A program made the translations under genes and the position numbers. From a virus: a stretch of DNA of 64,000 nt. Every line of letters starts with the position of its first letter. The stretch's first letter is position 1. The notes under the pieces are model-generated. The model made no database searches, was not told where the DNA came from, and saw nothing but the letters and a program-made list of their open reading frames with translations. This document shows, piece by piece, positions 56,583-64,000 of the stretch. The DNA is taken from IMG/VR virus record IMGVR_UViG_3300005549_000009, positions 1-64,000 of that record. The stretch is one strand, 5' to 3'.

Positions 56583-56824
56583 GCAGGTTCAAATTGAAAT
56601 ACTTGGCGAGCGGCGAGATTGTTGGTTACGAATCGCAGCCGCTGGCCATGATTGATCTTTTGGCTGCTTATCCATCAGGAGTTGCCAAGAATCCGCACGG
56701 CGAACTGGTGACTCCGCAAACTAAGGATTGGCCGGTGCGCGATGGGCTTATTTTCACCTTCTGGAGATACGCAGGCGAGGTTGACAATCCGCAAGGAATT
56801 TTCGCACAGTTCATAGCCCTTTAA
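56579..56824 (+). CDS. small protein, paralogue of 58407-58664
   Basis: 81 residues from ATG 56579. It shares 'DLLAAYPSGVAKNPHGELV' with 'DLLEAHPSGLAFDGNGNKV' of the later gene, plus a similar end. It sits directly before the minor head protein. Function unknown. Confidence 0.5.
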   Translation: MSRFKLKYLASGEIVGYESQPLAMIDLLAAYPSGVAKNPHGELVTPQTKDWPVRDGLIFTFWRYAGEVDNPQGIFAQFIAL

Positions 56825-57693
56825 TGGTCCATCAGCATCTAATCTCCAACGCCAAATTGCTCCGTGCCGACCCGACCCGAACCACCGGCATCGTGCGCCG
56901 CTTCGTTGCAGACCTGCGCCGCCGCGCCCGGAAGCTGATCGTAGCCGTGAGCGTGTTCCTGGATACCGAGGATGAGCTGGGGCTCAAGGAGCACACGACG
57001 CTGATCCGGATGGCTCGCCGCACGTTCGCGTTTCGGAGCGACGCCGACAAGCTCAAAGCTTTCAACGAATGGTTCGCGCAACAGGTGCAGCTGAACGTGC
57101 TGAGCGTCCCGGTCGGCACTGATCCGAGTCGGCCTTGGACTGCCCAGTATGTGGAATCGGCTTACAAGCGCGGGCTGCTGAACGCTTACTTTTCCACCAA
57201 GGCAGGTCGGGAGCTGGGCGAGTTCGAACAGAACCAGATCAGTTTCTTGCGGGCGGCTTTTACGAGTCCGGAAGCTGTGTCCAAGATGCGGCTTCTGGCA
57301 ACCCGATCCTTTGAGGATCTGAAAGGCGTCACGGCTCAGATGTCAGCGTCCATGAGTCGGATTCTGGCGAACGGGATGGCTGAGGGGAGGAACCCGCGAG
57401 ACATTGCTACGACGATGCGGCAGAACTTGGCTAAGCTGACACAGCAACGGGCTGAGCTGATTGCGAGGACTGAAGTGATCCATGCGCACGCAGACGCGCA
57501 GCTAGATGCGTTCACTAAGTTGGGTGTGAAGGAGCTTGGGATTCAAGCCGAACTTTCCACAGCGGGAGATGATAGAGTATGTAGCCAATGTGCGGCTTTA
57601 GAAGGTGCAGTTTATCCAATTGAAGAAGCCAGAAATATCATTCCGGTTCATCCGTTGTGCCGTTGTAATTGGACTCCTGTTACCGAACCATGA
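56824..57693 (+). CDS. Mu-F-type minor head protein
   Basis: A 289-residue protein ending with the MuF hallmark 'TAGDDRVCSQCAALEG' and 'IIPVHPLCRC'. The rest is helical with 'ILANGMAEGRNPRDIATTM'. Such proteins (SPP1 gp7, Mu gpF) associate with the portal and are packaged in the head. Its presence completes the portal-side head module. Confidence 0.85.
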   Translation: MVHQHLISNAKLLRADPTRTTGIVRRFVADLRRRARKLIVAVSVFLDTEDELGLKEHTTLIRMARRTFAFRSDADKLKAFNEWFAQQVQLNVLSVPVGTDPSRPWTAQYVESAYKRGLLNAYFSTKAGRELGEFEQNQISFLRAAFTSPEAVSKMRLLATRSFEDLKGVTAQMSASMSRILANGMAEGRNPRDIATTMRQNLAKLTQQRAELIARTEVIHAHADAQLDAFTKLGVKELGIQAELSTAGDDRVCSQCAALEGAVYPIEEARNIIPVHPLCRCNWTPVTEP

Positions 57694-58403
57694 TCGAAGC
57701 CCATCCGCCCATCTCGCTCGCCATACCGACCTGGAACCGTTTCGAGATGGTTCAGCGCGCCGTTGCCCAGGTCCTCAATGATTCGCGCATCAACGAAATT
57801 TGCATCACCGACGATGCCAGCTCGGACGGAAGTTACGAGAAACTGAAAGATTGGGCGGCCGGTCAGCAGAAGTTCATTAAGGTCATCCAAAACTCAAAGA
57901 ACCTCGATTGCTACTGCAACAAAGCTCAGGTCCTGCGCGATACGCTCGGCGAATGGGCAATCCTTTTCGACTCGGACAACGTGCTGCCAGTCTCCTACCT
58001 GGACGCGCTCTGGGCCTTGCCGCACTGGGACCCGATGACCAGCTACCTTCCCGTGTTTGCTCGGCCGCACTTCGACTACCGCGCCTTCGCAGGCAAGCTG
58101 ATCAACCGACATAACGTCGCGGGGTTCATGAACGATCCGACGTTTCGCTGCGCTCTGAATACGGCGAACTGCTTCGTGCATCGGCTCACCTATCTGAAGG
58201 TGTGGGACCCGAGCGTTGATCCGCACACGGTCGATTCAATGTTCATGAACTACCGGCTTCTGGAGGCCGGATACCGGTTGCAGTTCGTGCCGGGGCTGGA
58301 ATACGATCACGAGGTGCATGCCCAGAGCCATTACAAGCTGAACTTTCAAAAGACGGGCAGCTTTGCGGGTGTTGTTGAAACCAAACTGAGAGCGCTGAGG
58401 TAA
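57690..58403 (+). CDS. family 2-type glycosyltransferase (GT-A fold)
   Basis: 237 residues starting 'ISLAIPTWNRFEMVQRAVAQ', then 'CITDDASSDGSYEKL' and a DxD-type 'LFDSDNVLPV' near residue 92. These are the nucleotide-sugar binding motifs of GT2/GT-A enzymes. It overlaps the MuF gene by four bases, so it is in the same operon. Donor and acceptor are unknown. Confidence 0.8.
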   Translation: MIEAHPPISLAIPTWNRFEMVQRAVAQVLNDSRINEICITDDASSDGSYEKLKDWAAGQQKFIKVIQNSKNLDCYCNKAQVLRDTLGEWAILFDSDNVLPVSYLDALWALPHWDPMTSYLPVFARPHFDYRAFAGKLINRHNVAGFMNDPTFRCALNTANCFVHRLTYLKVWDPSVDPHTVDSMFMNYRLLEAGYRLQFVPGLEYDHEVHAQSHYKLNFQKTGSFAGVVETKLRALR

Positions 58404-58406
58404 GCC

Positions 58407-58664
58407 ATGAAATGTCGAATTGAATTTAACGATGGACGGGTTGTAGATTGCCCGCAGGTGGCGCTTACGATTGCTGACTTGCTGGAAGCTCACCCGAGTG
58501 GTCTGGCGTTTGATGGTAATGGCAACAAGGTTGACCGGAGCACTCGTGACAAAGATTACGAGATCAACAATGACTTGGTTGCTGTCATGTTCGAGAACAA
58601 GGAGGATGCCGAAGGTAGATTGGAGAAAAATGCCTTTGCGATAATCCGTGGCTTCAATGATTAA
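58407..58664 (+). CDS. small protein, paralogue of 56579-56824
   Basis: 85 residues with 'KCRIEFNDGRVVDCPQVALT' and the 'DLLEAHPSGLAFDGNGNKV' core shared with the protein at 56579. The pair brackets the minor head and glycosyltransferase genes, possibly from duplication. Function unknown. Confidence 0.5.
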   Translation: MKCRIEFNDGRVVDCPQVALTIADLLEAHPSGLAFDGNGNKVDRSTRDKDYEINNDLVAVMFENKEDAEGRLEKNAFAIIRGFND

Positions 58665-59010
58665 CCCCAAACTCAACAGCCTAAAAATCGCCCTATCGAG
58701 ACTGAACCGAAGGCGCGAGCAGGCTTTCGCCCGCAACGGAGCCGGTGAGGACAAACCGCTGCGCCCAAGTGAGCGAGCCGCCCGGCTCTGCGCCGAGGCA
58801 AAGAAAATGGGCCTCGCAGGCCCGACAGAGGGCATGATTGCCGCAGCTATTTGCAACGCTGAACTGGACACGCTCGCCTGCTATGAAATTGTCGCTGCGC
58901 ATCATGGCGGCTGCCGAGACGTGCTGAAGCTTTTACTTAGAAACTTTGCCTCTGAAGAGGACAAAGCTGAGATGTGGCAGCGTTACGTTCAGGAACTGGA
59001 CAGTCAATAG
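58657..59010 (+). CDS. conserved phage-like protein, unknown
   Basis: 117 residues from ATG 58657; GTG 58648 would add three. 'GPTEGMIAAAICNAELDTLAC' and 'REQAFARNGAGEDKPLRPS' are notable. It starts eight nt before the previous stop. Function unknown. Confidence 0.5.
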   Translation: MINPKLNSLKIALSRLNRRREQAFARNGAGEDKPLRPSERAARLCAEAKKMGLAGPTEGMIAAAICNAELDTLACYEIVAAHHGGCRDVLKLLLRNFASEEDKAEMWQRYVQELDSQ

Positions 59011-59011
59011 C

Positions 59012-59752
59012 ATGGTCATCCCGCGCACGTTTGGACGTTTAGGGAACTTTCTTTTCCAAGTGGCTGCTACCATCGGTTACGCCAAGCGCCATGGCTTGGA
59101 GTTCTCCGTTCCTACCGAAACCAACGATTCTAAATGGTCACCGGTTTATCTCGGGCACCTGGCGAATGAAAATTATACTCCACACCTTCCTGAAGTTCGT
59201 GTTGTCGAACGCGGCCATGCATATCAAGAGATTCCTTTTAAAGAGGAGTGGCGTCGCAAAAACATCGTGTTGGACGGCTACTGGCAGTCTGAGAAATACT
59301 TTGCCGATGTCCGCAACGAGATACTCCAGCAGTTTCAGTATCCTTGGCGACTGAACCCAGGAACCGTCTCCGTTCACGTTCGACGCGGGGACTACGTGCA
59401 GCTTGCCGCCAAGCATCCGCCACTTTCGGTTGAATGGTATGACGCAGCCATGAGCCGCTTTCCTGGGGCTGTGTTCCAGTTCTTTTCGGATGACATCGCC
59501 TATTGCAGAGTCCATTGGGGCAAGCGAAGCGATTGCACGTTTTCAACCTGGCGCACGGAGGAGCAGGATCTGGCGGCCGGTTCCTGGTGCGAGAATCACA
59601 TTTGCTCTGCCTCAACGTTCTCGTGGTGGCAAGCGTGGCTGAACCAGAACCCGCGCAAACGCATCCTGATTCCGCAGCGGTGGTTTTCGGTGGCCGAGGA
59701 GGCTAAGTGTTGCACGAAAGATATAGTGCCAGAAACTTGGGAGAGGTTGTGA
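59012..59752 (+). CDS. GT11-type alpha-1,2-fucosyltransferase-like enzyme
   Basis: 246 residues with the GT11 motifs: 'GRLGNFLFQVAATIGYAKRH' near residue 7, 'VSVHVRRGDYVQLAAKHPP' (HxRRGDY) near 120 and 'HICSASTFSWWQAW' near 202 (the typical third motif). Such enzymes add fucose from GDP-fucose to glycans. It supports the view that this phage builds or changes a sugar chain. The acceptor cannot be told. Confidence 0.8.
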   Translation: MVIPRTFGRLGNFLFQVAATIGYAKRHGLEFSVPTETNDSKWSPVYLGHLANENYTPHLPEVRVVERGHAYQEIPFKEEWRRKNIVLDGYWQSEKYFADVRNEILQQFQYPWRLNPGTVSVHVRRGDYVQLAAKHPPLSVEWYDAAMSRFPGAVFQFFSDDIAYCRVHWGKRSDCTFSTWRTEEQDLAAGSWCENHICSASTFSWWQAWLNQNPRKRILIPQRWFSVAEEAKCCTKDIVPETWERL

Positions 59753-59920
59753 ATGGATCACGCTGAGCAAATCGCGAAGTTCGAAAACGATCTGGACGCT
59801 TTGATTGACCGTTACCGTGTCGAGTTTGATATGACCTATGCGGCCATGGTAGGCTCGCTGTTTATCAAAGTCCATGCGCTCGCCAGTGAAGCAAACGGTG
59901 AGGATGAAGAAAGAGATTGA
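59753..59920 (+). CDS. small conserved phage protein
   Basis: A 55-residue frame (ATG 59753, TGA 59918) with 'IDRYRVEFDMTYAAMVGSLF' and a short acidic end. Only 1 nt separates it from the fucosyltransferase. It looks like the small acidic proteins often found before lipoproteins in phages. Function unknown. Confidence 0.5.
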   Translation: MDHAEQIAKFENDLDALIDRYRVEFDMTYAAMVGSLFIKVHALASEANGEDEERD

Positions 59921-59925
59921 GGCTT

Positions 59926-60183
59926 ATGAAACGATATTTGATTGCGGTTCTTTTGTTCGGGTTAGCTGGCTGCGCCCACATGGACAAAGCCGTCCTAACC
60001 GAGGTCAAGACTGCCGACGGCAAAGCCGTCTTAATCCCGAATCCTGTAATTGTTGGAACGACATCGGTAGTCGGGCCTGCTCTTGGTCCCTACGGCGTAG
60101 CTGGGTCTGCCGTCATTGTTTCCGGACTCTCGCTCTACGCTGCGCTCCGCAATCGAAAGAGTGAAAACGAACTGGAGAAATGA
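59926..60183 (+). CDS. lipoprotein, possible outer-spanin or surface protein
   Basis: 85 residues with a lipobox signal ('YLIAVLLFGLAGCAHM', LAGC) and a hydrophobic, Gly/Val-rich C-terminal part ('GVAGSAVIVSGLSLYAAL'). It would be anchored in the envelope by a lipid. It may serve in lysis (spanin-like) or superinfection exclusion; the sequence does not decide. Confidence 0.6.
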   Translation: MKRYLIAVLLFGLAGCAHMDKAVLTEVKTADGKAVLIPNPVIVGTTSVVGPALGPYGVAGSAVIVSGLSLYAALRNRKSENELEK

Positions 60184-60794
60184 GGGAGTTTCACAAGCAG
60201 ATCGACAAGCGAATGTTCGATTTCCAGGGCTTCTATTGGGACATGGCCAATTGGATGCCTAATGAAGCCGTCATTGCTGAAGTTGGCTGCGCCGAGGGAG
60301 CCAGCACGGTTTACCTCGCTGAGACGCTCCTTAACCTGGGCAAGACGTTTACATTTTACGCCATCGATAACTTGGCCTACGGGCGCGAAGACCAGTTGCG
60401 CGTTCTGATGAAGAACCTTGGGCAAGCGAACCTAGCGCACTTGGTTGAGATCGTGCCAGTCTCCAGCGTCGAAGGGGCCTGCCGGTTTCCTGATTTCCAT
60501 TTCGATTTTGTCTTCATCGATGCCAGTCACAAGATCGAATGGACCAAGGCGGACATTTTCCTCTGGTATCAGAAGCTGAAACACAATGGGATTCTGGCTG
60601 GCCACGATTACAATACCAGAGAAGGGTGGGAGGTTAAGATGGCCGTGGACGCCATCATCCCGAAGTCGATTCCAGATCACACCGATCCAAGTGGAGGAGC
60701 CAAAGTTAAGACCATCGAAATCATTCCAACTGAGAAAAGTCACAACGTATGGAAGGTGAAGAAACTCGACCGTCTCCAGCTCCGTCTCTCCTAA
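60180..60794 (+). CDS. class I SAM-dependent methyltransferase
   Basis: 204 residues with motif I 'IAEVGCAEGASTVYLAE' near residue 31, 'FYAIDNLAYGRED' and 'FVFIDASHKIEWTKAD', then 'NGILAGHDYN'. This is the Methyltransf_24-type Rossmann fold. In this cluster it probably methylates a sugar. The next gene overlaps its 3' end by 46 nt. Confidence 0.75.
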   Translation: MREFHKQIDKRMFDFQGFYWDMANWMPNEAVIAEVGCAEGASTVYLAETLLNLGKTFTFYAIDNLAYGREDQLRVLMKNLGQANLAHLVEIVPVSSVEGACRFPDFHFDFVFIDASHKIEWTKADIFLWYQKLKHNGILAGHDYNTREGWEVKMAVDAIIPKSIPDHTDPSGGAKVKTIEIIPTEKSHNVWKVKKLDRLQLRLS

Positions 60795-61564
60795 ACGATT
60801 CTTACATCAGCTTCGTCAACTTGAAGCATCGGCAGGATCGATTGCAGAAGATGCTGGAGACGCTGACCAGTCGTAACATGGTTGCAGTTCGGCAAGAGGC
60901 CCTTTACCCAGCCGACGTAACCGACAAGATCCAACCTGCTGCTCGGCTCAAGATCATGCAGCAGCGCACGCCCGGTGCGATAGGTTGCCACTTCAGTCAA
61001 GTTGCCATCATGGAGGAGGCGCTGAAACAAAAGAAGCATGCCTGGGTCATGGAAGATGATCTGAAAATTTGCGCGGACATTCATGAGCGGCTGGCCTACA
61101 TAGACCGGTTCATTGCCACGCACCCGTGGGATATTTTATGGATGGGAGGCACATTCCACGTCAACCCACCGCACTGGCACAAAGGGCCGCCATTGAATCG
61201 GGATGCCGAATGCACGGACGATCCAAGAATGATGCGAACCTACGGAGCCTTTTGCACCTACTCTTACATTGTGAATCGTGCTTCGATTCCGAAAGTCCTG
61301 GAAGGGCTGGATCATTGGCTGGACAAGTCGATGGGAATTGATTGGGCGATGATCATGATGCAGCCGAGTTTGCATACCTACGCTTTTGTGCCGGGTTGTT
61401 GCGTTCAATACGACAATCTTTCAGATATCGGAATAGACCGCAAAGGCGTGGCGGCCGTCACAAATTTTAGCGGCTTCAAGCGGCTTGGTCCCTACTGGTT
61501 TGCAAATCATATGGGCGATTTCGATCCGACCCGGTTCAATTGGCACGAAGCATCGAAGCGATGA
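60749..61564 (+). CDS. GT25-type (LPS) glycosyltransferase
   Basis: 271 residues with 'ISFVNLKHRQDRLQKMLE' near 19, 'GAIGCHFSQVAIMEEAL' and 'AWVMEDDLKI', which are the GT25 motifs (DxD-like EDD). GT25 enzymes modify lipopolysaccharide or, in animals, collagen. It overlaps the preceding methyltransferase gene and is joined to the next by ATGA. Confidence 0.8.
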   Translation: MEGEETRPSPAPSLLNDSYISFVNLKHRQDRLQKMLETLTSRNMVAVRQEALYPADVTDKIQPAARLKIMQQRTPGAIGCHFSQVAIMEEALKQKKHAWVMEDDLKICADIHERLAYIDRFIATHPWDILWMGGTFHVNPPHWHKGPPLNRDAECTDDPRMMRTYGAFCTYSYIVNRASIPKVLEGLDHWLDKSMGIDWAMIMMQPSLHTYAFVPGCCVQYDNLSDIGIDRKGVAAVTNFSGFKRLGPYWFANHMGDFDPTRFNWHEASKR

Positions 61565-62481
61565 GAACGGCAGTGCTGATAACAGGCGGCGCTTACAATT
61601 GCAGATACGCGCTTCCTTCGCTCGCTGCGAATCTCGTGCTGCCCAATGATGCCGACGTGTTCATGTTGCTTAGCCGCTACAACCGTCGCCGAAAAGCGCC
61701 TTTTACTGAGGACCGGGTTCCATCCGACCGAATTGATGATTGGATTCAGAAGGTGAAGACGCAAGTCGTAGACGAGAGCCCATTGTCAGACGCGGAAATT
61801 GACTTCATCAAGGAAGTGTTCGGAGATCGGCTCAAAGTTTTTCTGTTGTTGGAGGAGATGCCAGCCTATGAGAATTACATCATGAGGCAGCGGGACCTGA
61901 TGATGCATCTGATCAATCGCTTCCGAAAACAGAGTGTCGAACTAGGCTTGCCCCCTCCATTTGGCGGGGACGTGGCTTTTGGGGACAATGGAAACGTGCG
62001 GATCGTCATCGACCAATATCACCATGTCGCAGAATGCTACCGGCAGATGGTGAAGTTTGAGGTGGCAAGTTCAGTGAGATACGATTCAGTGATCCGCATC
62101 CGGCCCGATTTCATCGTCGAGAAACCAGCTGTCTTGCAGAGCTTTTACGACAGGCACCGCCATATCGAAGCCCTCTACGTCTGCGGGAGTTTCCGGGAAG
62201 ATCCAATGGAATGGGCGGATGAGTTTTGTTTCTTTGGCGAGCGGCCGATTGCCGATAAAGTCTTTCCAAACTTGGATCAAATGGGTTTCATGGAGGACCG
62301 ACGATACGCCACCGTCTACAAAGGCAACGAGTATATGTTCGCTCCCGAGACCCAGTTCTCAATCCTGCTCTGGAAGCTGGAGGTTCCAGTCGTTTCGCTC
62401 CCTATCTATCGCTCCTCCTGTTACTCGGACGGAAAGGATGGATGGGATTACCTCAACTACACGATCCCATTAGGAGGTTGA
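61561..62481 (+). CDS. glycosyltransferase-like protein
   Basis: 306 residues opening 'TAVLITGGAYNCRYALPS' and with 'SVRYDSVIRIRPDFIVEKPA', motifs of proteins that occur in capsule or surface sugar clusters (sialyltransferase-/galactosyl-type). A precise CAZy family is not certain. Coupled to the GT25 gene. Probably part of the same glycan pathway. Confidence 0.6.
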   Translation: MRTAVLITGGAYNCRYALPSLAANLVLPNDADVFMLLSRYNRRRKAPFTEDRVPSDRIDDWIQKVKTQVVDESPLSDAEIDFIKEVFGDRLKVFLLLEEMPAYENYIMRQRDLMMHLINRFRKQSVELGLPPPFGGDVAFGDNGNVRIVIDQYHHVAECYRQMVKFEVASSVRYDSVIRIRPDFIVEKPAVLQSFYDRHRHIEALYVCGSFREDPMEWADEFCFFGERPIADKVFPNLDQMGFMEDRRYATVYKGNEYMFAPETQFSILLWKLEVPVVSLPIYRSSCYSDGKDGWDYLNYTIPLGG

Positions 62482-62483
62482 TT

Positions 62484-63041
62484 ATGAATCCGACTCTGGT
62501 CCGATACCGGCGCGATTTGTGGCAGCTGTTAGGCAATCAATCGATACTTGGCGACGCGGCAGAAGTCGGCACCGCAGAAGGCAACTTCGCTGAGGAAATC
62601 CTGCGCTGGCCGGTTGCGTTTCGTCTGGTTTATCTCGTGGACCGATGGAAAAGCATGCCTATGATGCGTGGAGATTCGGCTAAGCCACAAGCGTGGCACG
62701 ATGCGAATCGAATCCGGGCTGCGTCGCGGGTTGCACGGTTCAAAGATCGGGTTCAGGTTTTGCACATGGAAAGCGTAGCAGCCGCCAGAGTCGTTCCAGA
62801 TGCGAGCCTCTCCTTCGTGAACGTTGACGCCGATCATTCTTACGAAGGCGTCCGAGCCGATATCCTGGCTTGGTGGCCGAAACTGAAAACGGGTGCTGTC
62901 ATCTCGTTCCATGATTACGAGCAGCCTTCCTATGGAGTCAAGCGAGCGGTGAGTGAATTTGCTTCGGAGCGTGGTCTGGTGGTCTACGAGTTGCCAGAGG
63001 ACAAGGAGGAGGACGCGGGCGCGTTCCTGATCAAATGCTGA
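62484..63041 (+). CDS. class I SAM methyltransferase (Methyltransf_24-type)
   Basis: 185 residues with 'AAEVGTAEGNFAEEILRW' near 24, 'YLVDRWKSMPM', 'LSFVNVDADHSYEGVRADI' and 'GAVISFHDYEQPSYGVKRA'. Like the gene at 60180 it is a sugar-type O-methyltransferase candidate. It follows the glycosyltransferase by 2 nt and overlaps the FkbM gene. Confidence 0.7.
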   Translation: MNPTLVRYRRDLWQLLGNQSILGDAAEVGTAEGNFAEEILRWPVAFRLVYLVDRWKSMPMMRGDSAKPQAWHDANRIRAASRVARFKDRVQVLHMESVAAARVVPDASLSFVNVDADHSYEGVRADILAWWPKLKTGAVISFHDYEQPSYGVKRAVSEFASERGLVVYELPEDKEEDAGAFLIKC

Positions 63042-63736
63042 TTCCATTTTCTGAACTTTGGACCCGGCACGGGTTGCGAAACGTTAGCGAAGTTTTGCAC
63101 TGCGGAGCCAACGAAGGCCAGGAAGCCGAGGAATACAATCGGCTTGGAATTAAGCGGGTCGTCTGGATCGAAGCGCACGAGCCGACATATCAGAAGCTAG
63201 TTCATCACATCGCATCATTGAAATATGGGTCAAATCATCTTAAGCGGTTCGATCATGTCCAGCATGACTGCGTGACGTTCCATAACGGTGCGATTCATGT
63301 TTGTTTGAATGCCTGCATCAGCGACAAGGACGGCGAGCCGGTTACCTTCCACGTCGCCAACAACGGCAGCCAAAGCTCATCGATTCTGGAGCTAGGCACG
63401 CACGCTGAAGAACATCCTAGTGTTAAATACGTTGAAGCAGTGCAGATGAAGACGACGCGGCTGGATACGTTGCTGGCTGGCTTCGTTCCGTTTAATCCTG
63501 GGGCGTTATTTAATTGCGACATCCAAGGTGCAGAGTTACTGGCCTTAAAAGGGATCGGAGACATGCTCAAGCAGTTCTCTTGGCTTTACTTGGAGATTAA
63601 CACTAAACCATTATATGTCGGTTGTTCTTTGGTCGAAGAAATTGATGAATTTTTGGATGAATATGGATTTAAAAGACTTCAGACCAAGTTGACCAATCAT
63701 GGTTGGGGAGACGCTATCTATGGGCGATCAGCTTAA
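63035..63736 (+). CDS. FkbM-type methyltransferase
   Basis: 233 residues with 'EVLHCGANEGQEAEEYNRL' near 19, 'VVWIEAHEPTYQKL', 'TTRLDTLLAGF' and 'NCDIQGAELLALKG', the pattern of FkbM-family O-methyltransferases common in surface sugar clusters. The 3' end is AT-richer and overlaps the next gene. Substrate presumed a sugar hydroxyl. Confidence 0.8.
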   Translation: MLIPFSELWTRHGLRNVSEVLHCGANEGQEAEEYNRLGIKRVVWIEAHEPTYQKLVHHIASLKYGSNHLKRFDHVQHDCVTFHNGAIHVCLNACISDKDGEPVTFHVANNGSQSSSILELGTHAEEHPSVKYVEAVQMKTTRLDTLLAGFVPFNPGALFNCDIQGAELLALKGIGDMLKQFSWLYLEINTKPLYVGCSLVEEIDEFLDEYGFKRLQTKLTNHGWGDAIYGRSA

Positions 63737-64000
63737 AAATATTAAAGGCCAAAAGTTCAATCGCTGGACTGTTCTTGAATTTAGTCATAATAATGGGCGT
63801 AAATCATTTTGGAAATGCCGCTGTGATTGTGGAACAGAAAGCGTAATAGGCAGTTATTCTTTGAGGTCTGGAGGTAGTAAATCTTGCGGTTGCTTCCGAA
63901 GACTCTTAGACAATCAACCTGGGACTATACACGGAATGACTGGCACTCCAACTTTTAAATCATGGTGCCGAATGATTGCGCGTTGTTGTCAGCCAGGATC
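63720..64000 (+). CDS. HNH/AP2-type homing endonuclease (partial, runs off window)
   Basis: The frame starts at ATG 63720 inside the FkbM gene and continues past the window edge (93 codons seen). 'LKNIKGQKFNRWTVLEFS' and 'WKCRCDCGTESVIGSYSL', 'KSCGCFRRL' are the zinc-ribbon start of phage HNH/AP2 proteins. It is clearly AT-richer than the surrounding genes, as expected for a recently acquired mobile nuclease. The HNH part would lie beyond 64000. Confidence 0.75.
   Translation, partial: MGDQLKNIKGQKFNRWTVLEFSHNNGRKSFWKCRCDCGTESVIGSYSLRSGGSKSCGCFRRLLDNQPGTIHGMTGTPTFKSWCRMIARCCQPG

Noticed and set aside
1-64000. Direct joining of position 64000 to position 1 as a closed circle
   Set aside because: The HNH frame would run into a stop after about five residues past the joint and would not fit the left partial gene, so a simple join is not supported; the window is probably a cut from a longer sequence.
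1-64000. tRNA genes, integrase, CI-type repressor, attachment site, CRISPR array
   Set aside because: Gaps were scanned for a T-loop GGTTCRA pattern and cloverleaf, for integrase motifs and for regular direct repeats; nothing convincing was found. This is by eye, so small features may be missed.

Overview
The window is one contiguous, densely packed tailed-bacteriophage genome segment. All convincing genes read left to right, most are joined by ATGA/GTGA start-stop overlaps, and the base composition is moderately GC-rich. The tail set (tube protein, G/GT frameshift pair, tape measure, two paralogous distal-tail-like proteins, DUF1833, NlpC/P60, large J-like tip protein) indicates a siphovirus-like, non-contractile-tailed phage. 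No integrase, repressor, tRNA or CRISPR array was found, so a lytic lifestyle is the simpler reading, but the window is cut at both ends and this is not proven. Several secreted proteins have LamG, fibronectin-type and 'GPW...FYRR' style C-termini that I associate with Verrucomicrobiota and relatives. That host guess is inference only.

Layout. 1-7.3 kb: end of an unknown gene, DUF2213-type prohead protease/scaffold, decoration protein, HK97-fold capsid protein, head-tail connectors, and a tail terminator fused to a LamG-like domain. 7.3-20.1 kb: large fibre, tail tube, G/GT chaperones with a complete -1 frameshift signal, tape measure and tail-tip genes. 20.2-31.6 kb: helicase plus DNA methyltransferase, secreted and membrane proteins (one lysyl-oxidase-like), SSB, an HNH nuclease and a Rad50/SbcC-type ATPase split over two genes. 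31.6-40.2 kb: DUF2786, UvrD/Rep-like helicase, replication initiator, DnaC-like loader, KH-domain protein, Lar-like zinc protein, metallopeptidase and VRR-NUC nuclease. 40.3-51.4 kb: mostly small accessory genes, a transglutaminase-like secreted protein, a Sec-exported endolysin with a holin candidate, DUF2493 and Gp37/Gp68. This part has three structured non-coding gaps (about 42.9, 45.9 and 49.1 kb). 51.4-57.7 kb: terminase, portal, holin-like protein and MuF-type minor head protein. 57.7-63.7 kb: glycosyltransferases, a fucosyltransferase-like enzyme, SAM methyltransferases and an FkbM methyltransferase. The window ends inside an AT-richer HNH/AP2-like gene.

The packaging/portal genes at the right end and the protease/capsid genes at the left end would be neighbours on a circular map, with the sugar cluster lying inside the head module. 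A recurring leader (CCGAACyGAgCyGATTA, then an AAGG ribosome site) precedes many non-structural genes, sometimes behind sigma70-like boxes 18 bp apart, and probably marks the middle/early transcription units.

Most worth follow-up: the three folded non-coding loci, the complete -1 frameshift cassette, the sugar cluster inside the head module, the LamG-fused tail terminator, the lysyl-oxidase-like secreted protein and the split Rad50.
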